Shown one piece after another: positions 53,152 to 61,688 of a stretch of 64,000 bases of DNA. The DNA lies in NCBI RefSeq assembly GCF_000576555.1, contig NZ_CP007145.1:1860001-1924000 (forward strand). The letters run 5' to 3'. A program made the position numbers and the translations under genes. This stretch comes from Hymenobacter swuensis DY53 (GTDB lineage: Bacteria; Bacteroidota; Bacteroidia; Cytophagales; Hymenobacteraceae). A model generated the notes under the pieces. That model searched no databases, was not told the DNA's origin, and was given only the letters and a program-made list of their open reading frames with translations. Each line of letters begins with the position of its first letter. Position 1 is the first letter of the stretch.

Positions 53152-53204
53152 CGACAATTCCTGAAACTACCGCTTTTCCCGCCCTGGGAAGTTCTCCGCT
53201 CACT

Positions 53205-54344
53205 GTGCCGCCACGTCTGGTTTTTACCGTCACCACCGACCTCAACTACGACCAGCGGATGCAGCGCATCTGCGGCTCGCTGGCCCAGGCTGGCTATGAG
53301 GTGCTGCTGATTGGCCGGGAGTGGCCCGCCTCGCAGCCACTCACACCCCAGCCATACCGCCAGCAGCGGCTGCGCTGCTGGTGCAATAAGGGTAAGCTGT
53401 TTTACCTGGAGTACAACCTGCGGCTGCTACGGTTTCTGCTGGGGCAGCGTGCCGCCGCCTGGTGTGCCATTGACCTAGATACGGCCCTGCCAGTGTGGCT
53501 CCGGGCCCTGCTGGCCGGCCAACCGTTCGTGTATGATGCTCATGAGCTGTTCACGGAAGTACCGGAGGTAGTGGCCCGCCCGCAGGTGCAGCGTATCTGG
53601 CGCGCCATCGAAGATTTCATTGTGCCCCGGGCTGCCTTGGTGTATACCGTAGGGCCAGCCCTGGCCCGGGTGTTTGAGCAGCGCCACGGCCGGCCGGTAG
53701 CGGTGGTACGCAACATCAGTCGGCTAAGTGCCGAGGCGTTACTGCCCGCGCCCCTCGCTACACCCGAAGGCGGCTTTATCTTATACCAAGGCGCGCTGAA
53801 CGCCGGGCGGGGGCTTGAGCCACTGCTGGAGGCCATGCCGCAGGTGCGCGGCCGGCTGGTTATCTGCGGCGAAGGCGACCTGTCACAGGAGCTGCGGGAG
53901 CAGGCTGCCCGGCTGGGGTTGCTGCAAAGCGGGCAGGTTGAGTTCCGGGGCTACGTGCTGCCAGCGGAGCTGCGGGAACTGACGCGCCACGCTACCGTAG
54001 GGCTCAACCTGCTCGAAAACCTGGGCTTGAGCTACTATTACTCCCTGGCTAATAAGTTTTTCGATTACCTCCACGCCGGCGTGCCCCAGGTAGTCATCGA
54101 CTTTCCTGAGTACCGGGCCCTCAACGACCAGTACGATGTAGCCGACCTTGTGCCGGATGTGCAGCCCGCTACCCTGGCGTCGGCCCTCAACCGTTTGCTG
54201 CCCGGTGGCGACTCGGCCCGCTACCACCAGCTGGCCGAAAACTGCCGCCAGGCGCGTCCCTTACTGAGCTGGCAGCACGAAGAGCAACAGCTGCTTCGGC
54301 TGTACGCCGCTCTGCTGCCGTCGTTTATTCCATCTGTTTCATGA
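53205..54344 (+). CDS. Glycosyltransferase (GT-B, family 4-like)
   Basis: The 379-residue protein starts PPRLVFTVTTDLNYDQRMQR and has YDAHELFTEVPEVVARP, ILYQGALNAGRGLEPLLEAM, LVICGEGDLSQELREQAARL and SLANKFFDYLHAGVPQVVID, a GT-B donor-site half. The E in the last segment is replaced by the F-D context usual for some family members. Function is a nucleotide-sugar transferase, substrate unknown. The GTG at 53205 is chosen because the upstream part of the frame overlaps promoter sequences. Its stop overlaps the ATG of miaA (ATGA), implying translational coupling. Confidence 0.85.
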   Translation: MPPRLVFTVTTDLNYDQRMQRICGSLAQAGYEVLLIGREWPASQPLTPQPYRQQRLRCWCNKGKLFYLEYNLRLLRFLLGQRAAAWCAIDLDTALPVWLRALLAGQPFVYDAHELFTEVPEVVARPQVQRIWRAIEDFIVPRAALVYTVGPALARVFEQRHGRPVAVVRNISRLSAEALLPAPLATPEGGFILYQGALNAGRGLEPLLEAMPQVRGRLVICGEGDLSQELREQAARLGLLQSGQVEFRGYVLPAELRELTRHATVGLNLLENLGLSYYYSLANKFFDYLHAGVPQVVIDFPEYRALNDQYDVADLVPDVQPATLASALNRLLPGGDSARYHQLAENCRQARPLLSWQHEEQQLLRLYAALLPSFIPSVS

Positions 54345-55252
54345 ACCTGCTTTCCGAACTTGCCGCCGTTACTGGCCCTACGCTGCTGGTCATTACCGGC
54401 CCCACCGCCGTGGGAAAAACCGACCTGTGCGTGCATCTGGCCCAACAGTTGGGTACCGAAATCGTGTCGGCCGACTCGCGGCAGTTTTTCCGGGAGCTGA
54501 GTATCGGCACGGCCAAGCCTACGGCGGCGGAAATGCAGGGTGTACAGCACCATTTCATCAACTCCCACAGCATTACGGAGGACTACAACGCCGGCCGCTT
54601 CGAGCAGGACGCTCTGGCCGTACTGGCCGACCTGTTTCAGCGCCATCGAGTGGTTATCCTCACGGGCGGCTCCGGGCTGTACCTGCAGGCCGTGACGGAA
54701 GGGTTTGACGCGTTGCCTGCGGTGGAGCCGGCCGTGCGCGAGCAAATCAAGGCCGAACTGGAAGCGCACGGACTGGAGCCGCTGGTGGAAGAGTTGGCTC
54801 GTCTCGACCCCGTGACCAACGCCCGCATCGACCGGCAAAACCCCCAGCGGGTAGTGCGGGCTCTGGAAATCTGCCGGGGCACGGGGCAGCCGTTCAGCTC
54901 CTTCCACGCTGCCAAAGCCGCCAACCGGCCCTTTCATATCATCAAAATTGCCCTGACCCGGGAGCGGGAAGAGCTGTACCAGCGCATTGACGCGCGCATG
55001 GACCAGATGCTGGCCCAGGGCCTAGAAGCCGAAGCCCGCGCCCTCTACCCGTACCGCCACCACAATGCCCTTCAGACGGTAGGCTACCAGGAGCTGTTCG
55101 CGTACTTCGAGGGCCAGTACGATTATGCTGAGGCCGTCCGTCTGCTCAAGCGCAATTCCCGCCGCTATGCCAAGCGCCAGCTCACTTGGCTCCGCCGCGA
55201 TGCGGAGTACCAGTGGCTGGCGCATAGTGCGGGAAAGTGGGTAAATGCGTAA
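54341..55252 (+). CDS. miaA: tRNA dimethylallyltransferase
   Basis: The 303-residue protein has the P-loop TGPTAVGKTDLCVHLAQQL, EIVSADSRQFFRELSIGTAKP, GVQHHFINSHSI, GGSGLYLQAVTEG, and NPQRVVRALEI, all standard MiaA motifs. It transfers a dimethylallyl group to A37 of tRNAs reading UNN codons. Overlap of four bases with the upstream glycosyltransferase shows it is translated from the same mRNA. Confidence 0.97.
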   Translation: MNLLSELAAVTGPTLLVITGPTAVGKTDLCVHLAQQLGTEIVSADSRQFFRELSIGTAKPTAAEMQGVQHHFINSHSITEDYNAGRFEQDALAVLADLFQRHRVVILTGGSGLYLQAVTEGFDALPAVEPAVREQIKAELEAHGLEPLVEELARLDPVTNARIDRQNPQRVVRALEICRGTGQPFSSFHAAKAANRPFHIIKIALTREREELYQRIDARMDQMLAQGLEAEARALYPYRHHNALQTVGYQELFAYFEGQYDYAEAVRLLKRNSRRYAKRQLTWLRRDAEYQWLAHSAGKWVNA

Positions 55253-55256
55253 TGGA

Positions 55257-55865
55257 CTATAGCGCCCGGCTGAGCTGGAGTTGCGCGCCGGGCAAAATGT
55301 TGCCGCGCGTATCGTTCTGCAGGGCCAGGCGGCCGCCTAGACGCCAAGTGCGGCTCTGGTCAAGCGCCACATCTAGGCCGGTAGAAACAATATAGCCCAC
55401 CTGAAACCCTCGCTCGTAGCGCGCCGAGTAGCCAAATTCCCCATCCTGCACCCAAGCCGAGGAAAAGCTCGTGAGTTTGGCGTAGCTGCCTGTTACACCC
55501 GCGCCGAGGCTGAACTCCACCGTTTTGTTATTGCCGAACGGGAGCCAGTAAATTTCCTGCTCCAGATTAACAGCCCGATAAGATTGCGGAATAGTGAAGC
55601 CGTAGCCAAACTCATACGGCTCGTTACCCCCGATATACGCCAGACGGGAGCCCAGCCGCCAATGCCGGCCCAGCTGCGGCGCGTATTCCAGGTGGGCCTT
55701 TAGTACTTTATAGTCACCGGTGCCATTGAGCGACTGGCCCACTCCTACCCGCAGCAGCGCGGGCCGGTGGGTAGGCTGCTTAGAGGGAGCATGTTGCGCC
55801 TCCGCCAGAATGGTAGTCAGGGACCAGGCCGCCGACATTACAAGACAAGGATAGATGTTACGCAT
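55257..55865 (-). CDS. Putative outer-membrane beta-barrel protein
   Basis: The 202-residue protein has a signal peptide (MRNIYPCLVMSAAWSLTTIL, cleavage near AEAQ) and then aromatic, alternating strands (LLRVGVGQSLNGTGDYKVL, GRHWRLGSRLAYIGG, EFGYGFTIPQSYRAV) ending in LQLSRAL, which is not the strict C-terminal Phe motif. No named family was recognised. It ends four bases from miaA on the opposite strand. Confidence 0.7.
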   Translation of the reverse strand: MRNIYPCLVMSAAWSLTTILAEAQHAPSKQPTHRPALLRVGVGQSLNGTGDYKVLKAHLEYAPQLGRHWRLGSRLAYIGGNEPYEFGYGFTIPQSYRAVNLEQEIYWLPFGNNKTVEFSLGAGVTGSYAKLTSFSSAWVQDGEFGYSARYERGFQVGYIVSTGLDVALDQSRTWRLGGRLALQNDTRGNILPGAQLQLSRAL

Positions 55866-55923
55866 GATCAGAAAAGAAATAAGTAGAGGGAAAGGAACTT
55901 TTTAATAGAATCGGTAAAAGACA

Positions 55924-55960
55924 AATTCCCTGCCAGATACAGCGTATCCAGCAGGGAATT
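55924..55960 (-). terminator. Intrinsic terminator after pfkA
   Basis: AATTCCCTGC (55924-55933) pairs with GCAGGGAATT (55951-55960). On the minus strand the stem is followed by TTGTCTTTTA, a partial U-tract, 23 bases beyond the stop codon of pfkA. Confidence 0.7.
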
Positions 55961-55982
55961 GAATGGCTGAGCTAATAAGTTT

Positions 55983-56954
55983 TTACACGCTCAGAATTTC
56001 CACCATCCGCATGAAGCTCTGGTTGATGAGCTTCTTCTTATGAATGGTATCGGAGAAAGGGGTGTACACCAGCTTGCGGTCTACAATGCCGGCCATAACG
56101 TTGCGCATGCCGTTCATCAGGCCTTCCACGGCGGCAATACCAATCTGCGAAGCCAGCATCCGGTCGGCGGCAGAAGGGGAGCCACCACGCTGAATGTGGC
56201 CGATGATAGTTACGCGCGTGTCCAGCTCCGGAATAGCAGCTTTTACGCGCTGGGCTACCTGGTGGGCGTTACCTTCCTCCTCGCCCTCGGCTACCACTAC
56301 CAGAAAGGAGGTCTTGGAACGCTGCCAGCTGGATTTCAGGCTGTCAATTACCGCTTCCGTCGACATCTGGGTTTCCGGAATCATCACAATTTCGGCCCCG
56401 CCGCCAATGGCGCAGGGAATAGCAATGTAGCCCGAGTCGCGGCCCATTACCTCCACGAAAAAGCACCGGTCGTGCGAATCGGCCGTATCCCGGATCTTGT
56501 CGATGGCTTCCAAGGCCGTATTTACGGCCGTATCGTAGCCAATGGTATAATCGGTGCCGTACAGGTCGTTATCGATGGTGCCGGGAGCGCCTACCGTCGG
56601 AATACCGAACTCCTGCTCAAACAGGGTTGCACCGGTGAAGGTGCCGTTGCCCCCAATGGCTACCAGTCCGTCGATGCCATGGTTTACCAGTTGGTCGAAG
56701 GCCTGCTGACGGCCTTCCTTGGTCATGAATTTCTGGCTGCGGGCCGATTTGAGAATGGTGCCGCCTTTCTGAATGGTATTAGAAACGGAAGCTGAATCCA
56801 GCTTCACGAACTCACCCTTAATCATGCCGCTGTAGCCGCGCATGATGCCATATACTTCGATGCCGTGGTACACGGCCGTGCGAACCACGGCCCGGATGCA
56901 GGCGTTCATGCCGGGCGCGTCGCCCCCACTGGTGAAAACTGCAATACGCTTCAT
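55983..56954 (-). CDS. pfkA: ATP-dependent 6-phosphofructokinase
   Basis: The 323-residue protein has FTSGGDAPGMNACIRAVV (ATP site), GGNGTFTGATLFEQE, GAPGTIDNDLYGTDYTIGYD (catalytic Asp region) and MGRDSGYIAIPCAIGGGAE. These are standard PfkA motifs, including the PGTIDND catalytic loop. The ATG at 56954 fits; an upstream start at 56981 lacks similarity. The adjacent downstream sequence has a terminator hairpin. Confidence 0.97.
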   Translation of the reverse strand: MKRIAVFTSGGDAPGMNACIRAVVRTAVYHGIEVYGIMRGYSGMIKGEFVKLDSASVSNTIQKGGTILKSARSQKFMTKEGRQQAFDQLVNHGIDGLVAIGGNGTFTGATLFEQEFGIPTVGAPGTIDNDLYGTDYTIGYDTAVNTALEAIDKIRDTADSHDRCFFVEVMGRDSGYIAIPCAIGGGAEIVMIPETQMSTEAVIDSLKSSWQRSKTSFLVVVAEGEEEGNAHQVAQRVKAAIPELDTRVTIIGHIQRGGSPSAADRMLASQIGIAAVEGLMNGMRNVMAGIVDRKLVYTPFSDTIHKKKLINQSFMRMVEILSV

Positions 56955-57206
56955 TATACTTCCTCTTGGGTACTCAAACAAATACCCGACGGAGCCGGGC
57001 CGGGCAAAGGTGGCAAATCCCGGGGGAATGTTCAGCCTCTGACCCCGTAAAAGATAAAATAGCCTCGGTGGGCGGCTGTTTTTTGCCGGGCTGCGTATGC
57101 TTCCTATTGCAGTGTTTCTGCCAAAAAGCTACCTTACTGAATACCACTGCAGCCTCCCATACTCAGTGCTCCTGCCCGGACTGTTCCCCCCATCCGCAAC
57201 TGCCTA

Positions 57207-57647
57207 ATGCCCGCCCGTATGTTTGGTTTTTTTGAAAATGAGCAAACCAGAAAAGTTAAGAGCCACCTGATGAACCTGGCCGCCCTGGCCAAAGCCGATG
57301 GCCACCTCGACGAGCGGGAAATGAGTTTCATTGTGGCCGTAGGCCGCAAAAACGGGATGCGGGCCGATGAGGTGCGTTCCATTGTAGGCAATGCCAGCAC
57401 CATCCGCCTGATCATTCCCGACAACGATTCGGAGCGGTTCGACCAGATCTTTGACTTGGTGGATATGATGCTGGCTGATGGCGTGGTAGACGACACGGAA
57501 ATGGATTTCTGCATCGGGATGGCCGAGAAGCTCGGCTTCCGCAAAGACATTGTACAGGTGCTAGTACGCAAAATCTCGCAGGGCGTGAAAGATGGTTTCC
57601 CCCGTGACCAGATTAAGGAAGATACCCAGGCGTTTTTAGGGAATTAA
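57207..57647 (+). CDS. TerB-family protein
   Basis: The 146-residue helical protein has an N-terminal FGFFENEQTRKVKSHLMNLA, AKADGHLDEREMSFIV and a second helical module MMLADGVVDDTEMDFCIGMA, the pattern of TerB-like proteins with two acidic DG motifs that may bind metal. Family members associate with membrane and stress functions. ATG at 57219 may be the true start, removing four residues. It is convergent with the aminotransferase gene; a 35-bp palindrome separates them. Confidence 0.8.
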   Translation: MPARMFGFFENEQTRKVKSHLMNLAALAKADGHLDEREMSFIVAVGRKNGMRADEVRSIVGNASTIRLIIPDNDSERFDQIFDLVDMMLADGVVDDTEMDFCIGMAEKLGFRKDIVQVLVRKISQGVKDGFPRDQIKEDTQAFLGN

Positions 57648-57671
57648 GAAATTAGAGTCAAAAAAATTAAG

Positions 57672-57762
57672 ACCTTAGAACTGAGAACCAAGAAGTGAGC
57701 CGCTGAGCAGCCCTTTCAAGGGACGGTTCAGCGGCTCACTTCTTGGTTCTCAGTTCTAAGGT
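57672..57762. terminator. Palindromic bidirectional terminator
   Basis: A perfect 35-base inverted repeat (57672-57706 with 57728-57762) surrounds an inner CCCTTTCAAGGG hairpin. It lies between the convergent TerB-like and aminotransferase genes and abuts the latter's stop codon. No U-tract at the end. Confidence 0.75.
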
Positions 57763-57763
57763 T

Positions 57764-58957
57764 TCAAGTTCTTACTGCTTCTACGGCCCGCAGCAAGGCG
57801 GCGCAGGCATCGTCAATCTGCTCCAGCGTGATGGTGAGGGGAGGGGCGATGCGCAATGAGTTGTCGCAGAACAGGAACCAGTCGGTCAGTATATGTTCCT
57901 GCCAGAGGGCTTGGTCGATGATGGGCTTGAGCACTTCGAACGACGCGAATTCCACGGCCATCAGCAGTCCGCAGTTGCGTACTTCCCGAATGGCCGGATG
58001 CACCAGCCGCTCCCGAAAACGGGCCGCTTTTTCGGGCACGCCGGCTAGCAGGCTCTCTTCCTGAATAACCTGCAGCGTAGCCAAGGAGGCCGCACAGGAA
58101 ACCGGGTGCCCCCCAAACGTAGTGCAATGACCCAGAATCGGGTCGGTTTTAAAGCCGGCCATGATGTGCTGCGGTGCAATGAATGCTCCGATGGGCATGC
58201 CACCACCCATGCCCTTGGCCGTGAGCAGAATATCGGGCTCAATGCCGAACTGCTCAAACGCCCAGAACGTACCTGTGCGCCCAAAACCGCACTGAATCTC
58301 ATCCAGAATTAGCAAAGCGCCTACCTCCGTGCAGCGCTGGCGCAGGGCCGGCAGGTAGCCGGGGGCCGGCACCCGCACCCCTGCTTCACCTTGTACCGTT
58401 TCAATGACTACGGCGGCCGTGTGCTCGTCAATCAGCTCCAAGTCCTCGAAGTGGTTGTGGCGGAAGTGGTGGACGTCAGGCAGCAAGGGACGGAAGGCGT
58501 TCTTGAAACCTTCGGAACCCGTGATGCTGAGCGCACCGTGGGTAGAGCCGTGGTAGGCGTTAAAGCTGCTGAGCAGTTTGGTGCGGCCGGTGTAGCGCTT
58601 AGCCAGTTTCAGGGCCCCTTCCACGGCCTCGGTGCCGGAATTAGTGAAGTACACATTGTCGAGGTGGGCGGGCAGGGTAGCCGTGAGGGCCTGGGCCAGC
58701 CGGGCAGGCGGGGCCTGCACTACCTCGCCGTACACCATTAGGTGCAGGTATTTATCGAGTTGGTTCTGAATGGCCTGCAGAACCCGCGGGTGGCGGTGGC
58801 CCACGTTGCTCACGCCAATACCTGCAATCAAATCGAGGTAACGCTGGCCTTCGGGGCCGTACATATATACGCCCTCGGCCCGCTTAATTTCCAGCAGCAG
58901 CGGAAAATCGGAGGTTTGGGCCTGGTGGCGCAGGAAAAGCTGGCGGGGAGTGAGCAT
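57764..58957 (-). CDS. Class III aminotransferase (acetylornithine/ornithine-type)
   Basis: The 397-residue protein has YLDLIAGIGVSNVGHRHP, YFTNSGTEAVEGALKLAKRY, LLILDEIQCGFGRTGTFW (PLP Asp) and LLTAKGMGGGMPIGAF (PLP Lys), the class III fold. Related enzymes act on acetylornithine, ornithine, 4-aminobutyrate and similar amines; no arg genes are close, so the substrate is not assigned. Length is normal. It is a lone gene, bounded downstream by a palindromic terminator. Confidence 0.88.
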   Translation of the reverse strand: MLTPRQLFLRHQAQTSDFPLLLEIKRAEGVYMYGPEGQRYLDLIAGIGVSNVGHRHPRVLQAIQNQLDKYLHLMVYGEVVQAPPARLAQALTATLPAHLDNVYFTNSGTEAVEGALKLAKRYTGRTKLLSSFNAYHGSTHGALSITGSEGFKNAFRPLLPDVHHFRHNHFEDLELIDEHTAAVVIETVQGEAGVRVPAPGYLPALRQRCTEVGALLILDEIQCGFGRTGTFWAFEQFGIEPDILLTAKGMGGGMPIGAFIAPQHIMAGFKTDPILGHCTTFGGHPVSCAASLATLQVIQEESLLAGVPEKAARFRERLVHPAIREVRNCGLLMAVEFASFEVLKPIIDQALWQEHILTDWFLFCDNSLRIAPPLTITLEQIDDACAALLRAVEAVRT

Positions 58958-59077
58958 ACGCAGAATGGTTCGGCCGGCACGCGCGTTTCAGGGACAAAGG
59001 AAACGGCGGCGGTACCGGAACAACAAAATCGGGCCGCAAAGGTACAGCTACTGCCCGCTTACTGCCCCATCAACAAA

Positions 59078-59103
59078 AAAACGGCCGCCGAAGCAGCCGT
59101 TTT
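59078..59103 (-). terminator. Intrinsic terminator of the ECF operon
   Basis: On the minus strand, AAAACGGCTGC pairs with the later GGCCGTTTTTTT; the stem ends in a run of T. It lies about 30 bases after the stop codon of the periplasmic gene at 59132. Confidence 0.8.
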
Positions 59104-59131
59104 CTACGAATTCAGGAATAAGGAGCCGTTG

Positions 59132-59617
59132 TTACTCGTCCAGACCATCGGCGGCACCAGCGGGCAGGCCGGGACGGCCGGCCACACGCTTGAGCACCTC
59201 TTTGGTAAACTGCCGCTCGGCCAGGGCCAGCCGGCCCACCTGCCGCACGCTGATAACGCGCTGGAACCGCTCGAAATATTCCTTCTCCAGCGTAATTTCC
59301 TGCTGCCGCAGCACGAACGACTGGTTGAGGCTCTCCTTTATCTGCTGGTCGCTGAGGCCATCGGTGCTGGCGGGGCGCAACTGGCGCAAACGGCGGTTCA
59401 GGTCGCGACGCTTGGCGGTGAATTCGTTGTAAAGCGGCCAGAATTTCTGGGCCTGATCGGTAGTAAGGGCAACTTTCTCGGTGAGGTAGGCAATGCGGGC
59501 GTTTTCGAGCTGGCTCAGGCGCTCCTGCCGGCGCAGGCCGCCCTGGGCCAGGGCCTCGAAGGTGGGTAGTGCCGCCAGCAGCCACAGCAGCAGGGCACCA
59601 CGGAGGACGTATTTCAT
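59132..59617 (-). CDS. Small periplasmic helical protein (Spy/LTxxQ-like)
   Basis: The 161-residue protein has a signal peptide (KYVLRGALLLWLLAAL, cleavage near ALAQ) and two charged helices, with ENARIAYLTEKVALTTDQAQ and KFWPLYNEFTAKRRDLNRRL, resembling the CpxP/Spy family. Such periplasmic proteins sense or buffer envelope stress. It is the last gene of the ECF sigma factor operon, which fits a role in stress response or signal output. ATG at 59617 preferred. Confidence 0.8.
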   Translation of the reverse strand: MKYVLRGALLLWLLAALPTFEALAQGGLRRQERLSQLENARIAYLTEKVALTTDQAQKFWPLYNEFTAKRRDLNRRLRQLRPASTDGLSDQQIKESLNQSFVLRQQEITLEKEYFERFQRVISVRQVGRLALAERQFTKEVLKRVAGRPGLPAGAADGLDE

Positions 59618-59653
59618 GGGGAGAGAAGGCAAAACGGGTGGTGAAATTATAGC

Positions 59654-60106
59654 TTACAGATAGATTTCTTCGGTGGGCTGCGCGTCCAGCAGTTCCTGCA
59701 ACTCCTCGGGTGAGGCCTGCAGCGTACTGGCGGGCGCATTCTGTACGGCTCCGGGCAGGTCAGCTAAATCGGGGAGGGTAACACGCTGCTCACTAGCCAG
59801 CAGGTATTGCATCAGCTCCTCGCGGGGCACCTGGGCCAGCGTAGCGGTAGTAGCGGGCTGCATGGTGGCTGCAGGGCTCAACAGAAACGACGCGGCAAAG
59901 CTGCCCAGCACCAACACGGAGGCCAGGGCCGTCCGCATCGGGGCCGACAGTACTGTGAGCCAGCCACTGGCCACCGGGTTCGGGGCCGAAGTCTGCACGC
60001 GCTGCATCACGCGCATGGGCAACTGCTCGAAGTAGCGGTCCGGGGGGAGGGCCAGCGGCGGCTGGGGCCGGCGGCGGTGTTCATCCAGACGGAAAGGAGT
60101 GTTCAT
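59654..60106 (-). CDS. Small single-pass membrane protein, possible anti-sigma factor
   Basis: The 150-residue protein has a cytoplasmic Arg/Pro-rich N-terminus (RLDEHRRRPQPPLALPPDRY), one hydrophobic helix around residues 55-77 (TALASVLVLGSFAASFLLSP) and a periplasmic tail ending in PTEEIYL. Layout and position next to an ECF sigma gene fit an anti-sigma factor, but the ZAS zinc motif is missing. This role is inferred from operon position only. The start overlaps none of its neighbours; spacing to the sigma gene is 30 bases. Confidence 0.65.
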   Translation of the reverse strand: MNTPFRLDEHRRRPQPPLALPPDRYFEQLPMRVMQRVQTSAPNPVASGWLTVLSAPMRTALASVLVLGSFAASFLLSPAATMQPATTATLAQVPREELMQYLLASEQRVTLPDLADLPGAVQNAPASTLQASPEELQELLDAQPTEEIYL

Positions 60107-60136
60107 GGCGGTTAGAGGCGGCCGGGGCCGTCGGGT

Positions 60137-60688
60137 TTAATCGTTCTGGGCGTGGTCGTTGATGTATTGCTCAATTTTCTTGGCGGCGTGGTGGTAGGAG
60201 GCTTTCAGGGCCCCTACGCTGGTGCCGGTTACCTCAGCCATCTGCTCGTAGGGCATTTCGTCGTAGTAGCGCAGGTTGAACACCAGCCGTTGCTTATCGG
60301 GCAGGCGCAGAATGGCTTTCTGCAGCTTTAACTCTACTTCGTCGCCAGCCAGGCTTTCATCAGCCTCAATTTTGGCGGTCAACTCGGCTCCTACATCGTT
60401 GAGAGGTAGAAAAAACTTGCGCCGTTTGCTGCCCAGAAAACTGAGGCACTCATTGGTGGCAATGCGGTAAATCCAGGTGAACAGGGAAGCATCCTGGCGA
60501 AAATTCTCCAGGTGGTTCCATACCTTGATGAATACATCCTGGGTCAGGTCGTCGGCATCATCGTGGTCGACCACCATTTTGCGCACATGCCAGTACACCT
60601 TGCTCTGGTACTTGCGCACGAGCTGGTTGAAGGCCACGTTGCGGGCGGCGGGGTCACGAAACTTGGCGAGTATCTCCTGGTCTTCCAA
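60137..60688 (-). CDS. ECF-type RNA polymerase sigma factor
   Basis: The 183-residue protein has sigma region 2 (FNQLVRKYQSKVYWHVRKMV, DDADDLTQDVFIKVWNHLEN, FTWIYRIATNECLSFL) and region 4 (LRLPDKQRLVFNLRYYDEMP, AEVTGTSVGALKASYHHAAK). It starts with TTG at 60688 in the position where homologues begin MEDxEIL. The two following genes, a membrane protein and a Spy-like protein, are 30 and 36 bases apart and are probably its regulator and target. Confidence 0.95.
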   Translation of the reverse strand: MEDQEILAKFRDPAARNVAFNQLVRKYQSKVYWHVRKMVVDHDDADDLTQDVFIKVWNHLENFRQDASLFTWIYRIATNECLSFLGSKRRKFFLPLNDVGAELTAKIEADESLAGDEVELKLQKAILRLPDKQRLVFNLRYYDEMPYEQMAEVTGTSVGALKASYHHAAKKIEQYINDHAQND

Positions 60689-60830
60689 GGCGCAGGGGAG
60701 CGGGGGTTAGGGCAACGGGTTGTGCGAGGTTAGAGGGGCCGGGTGGGCGAGGGTTTAAGGCCTGTGGCGTTAAATTATTCATCTTTGAACTAGAGCGCTG
60801 ATTCTCACTTATCTTCTGATTTGCTTTTGT

Positions 60831-61622
60831 ATGATAATCAGCATAATCAATCCAATATTCAGAGTAGCCAGTGCAATGCTTGTCTGCAGTGTAGCTGCCT
60901 TGCCGGCTGAAAGTGAGCAGTACCGCCGCCATATCTTGACCAGTGCTGACCTGCTGCCTACGGAACAGATGGCTCGTTATGCGTCCCGGTCATTTGCCAA
61001 CGTCTGGTTGCATTCGGAGCCCGAAACGGTTTTCGGCTTTATTGGCAACGACTACCAGCGGCTGCGGGTGAAGCTACTGACGATACGTCCCGATGCGCAG
61101 CAGCTCGGCCGCTACGTGATAACCGGCAAATCGAAAGTGCGCGCAACTGTAGCGTCTTTTCAGGGGAGCTTTACGGTTGTGCACGTGCGGGAAACCAAGC
61201 GGCTACCCCGCGCCCTCGACGATGCCCCCTCCGATGCCGTGAAAGCAGGAGTTGTGCTGGCTGAATACGAGCTACGCGAGCCGGAAGGCCAGCCCAATAA
61301 CGGTGTGTTTCGAGGTATTGTGTATGCGCAGTGGTACCAGGACAAAGCCAGAAAGGTGCATTACAACGACCTGGAAAACTTCGCAGACGGCTACGCGAAC
61401 AACCAGTTTGTAGGCATCTGGCAGTCCTATAAAACCGGACTGTCCAAGAGTTGTAATTGGGGTAATAACCGGATTCCGAATAGTAAAGAGTTTGACCAGG
61501 GGGTAGGAGAGTTTAGTCCGGCGGATGCTTATCTGGATAATGGCTGGCAATCATACCGCAAAGCCTGGGAGCAGAACGATAAAGCTGCCCAGCAGCAGGA
61601 ACAGGCAGCTTGGTGGGAATAA
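60831..61622 (+). CDS. Hypothetical secreted protein
   Basis: No family was recognised. The 263-residue protein has a hydrophobic N-terminus (IINPIFRVASAMLVCSVAALP) that may be a signal peptide. It then has beta-type segments (VFGFIGNDYQRLRVKLLTIR, YVITGKSKVRATVASF) and an Asn/Gln-rich C-terminal tail (QNDKAAQQQEQAAW). The middle (VFRGIVYAQWYQDKARKVHY) could be a lipid- or ligand-binding sheet; this is speculative. It is transcribed divergently from the ECF operon. Confidence 0.65.
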   Translation: MIISIINPIFRVASAMLVCSVAALPAESEQYRRHILTSADLLPTEQMARYASRSFANVWLHSEPETVFGFIGNDYQRLRVKLLTIRPDAQQLGRYVITGKSKVRATVASFQGSFTVVHVRETKRLPRALDDAPSDAVKAGVVLAEYELREPEGQPNNGVFRGIVYAQWYQDKARKVHYNDLENFADGYANNQFVGIWQSYKTGLSKSCNWGNNRIPNSKEFDQGVGEFSPADAYLDNGWQSYRKAWEQNDKAAQQQEQAAWWE

Positions 61623-61688
61623 TCTTGAGTCAAAATAACATTCAAGAAACTCTACTTTTACTCCGTTCTATCACCTCTACCAGCCGTT

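Noticed and set aside
53118..53204. TTG at 53118 as start of the glycosyltransferase
   Set aside because: The TTG coincides with the -33 element of a good promoter whose -7 is at 53144-53151, so translation must begin downstream; GTG at 53205 precedes the conserved strand.
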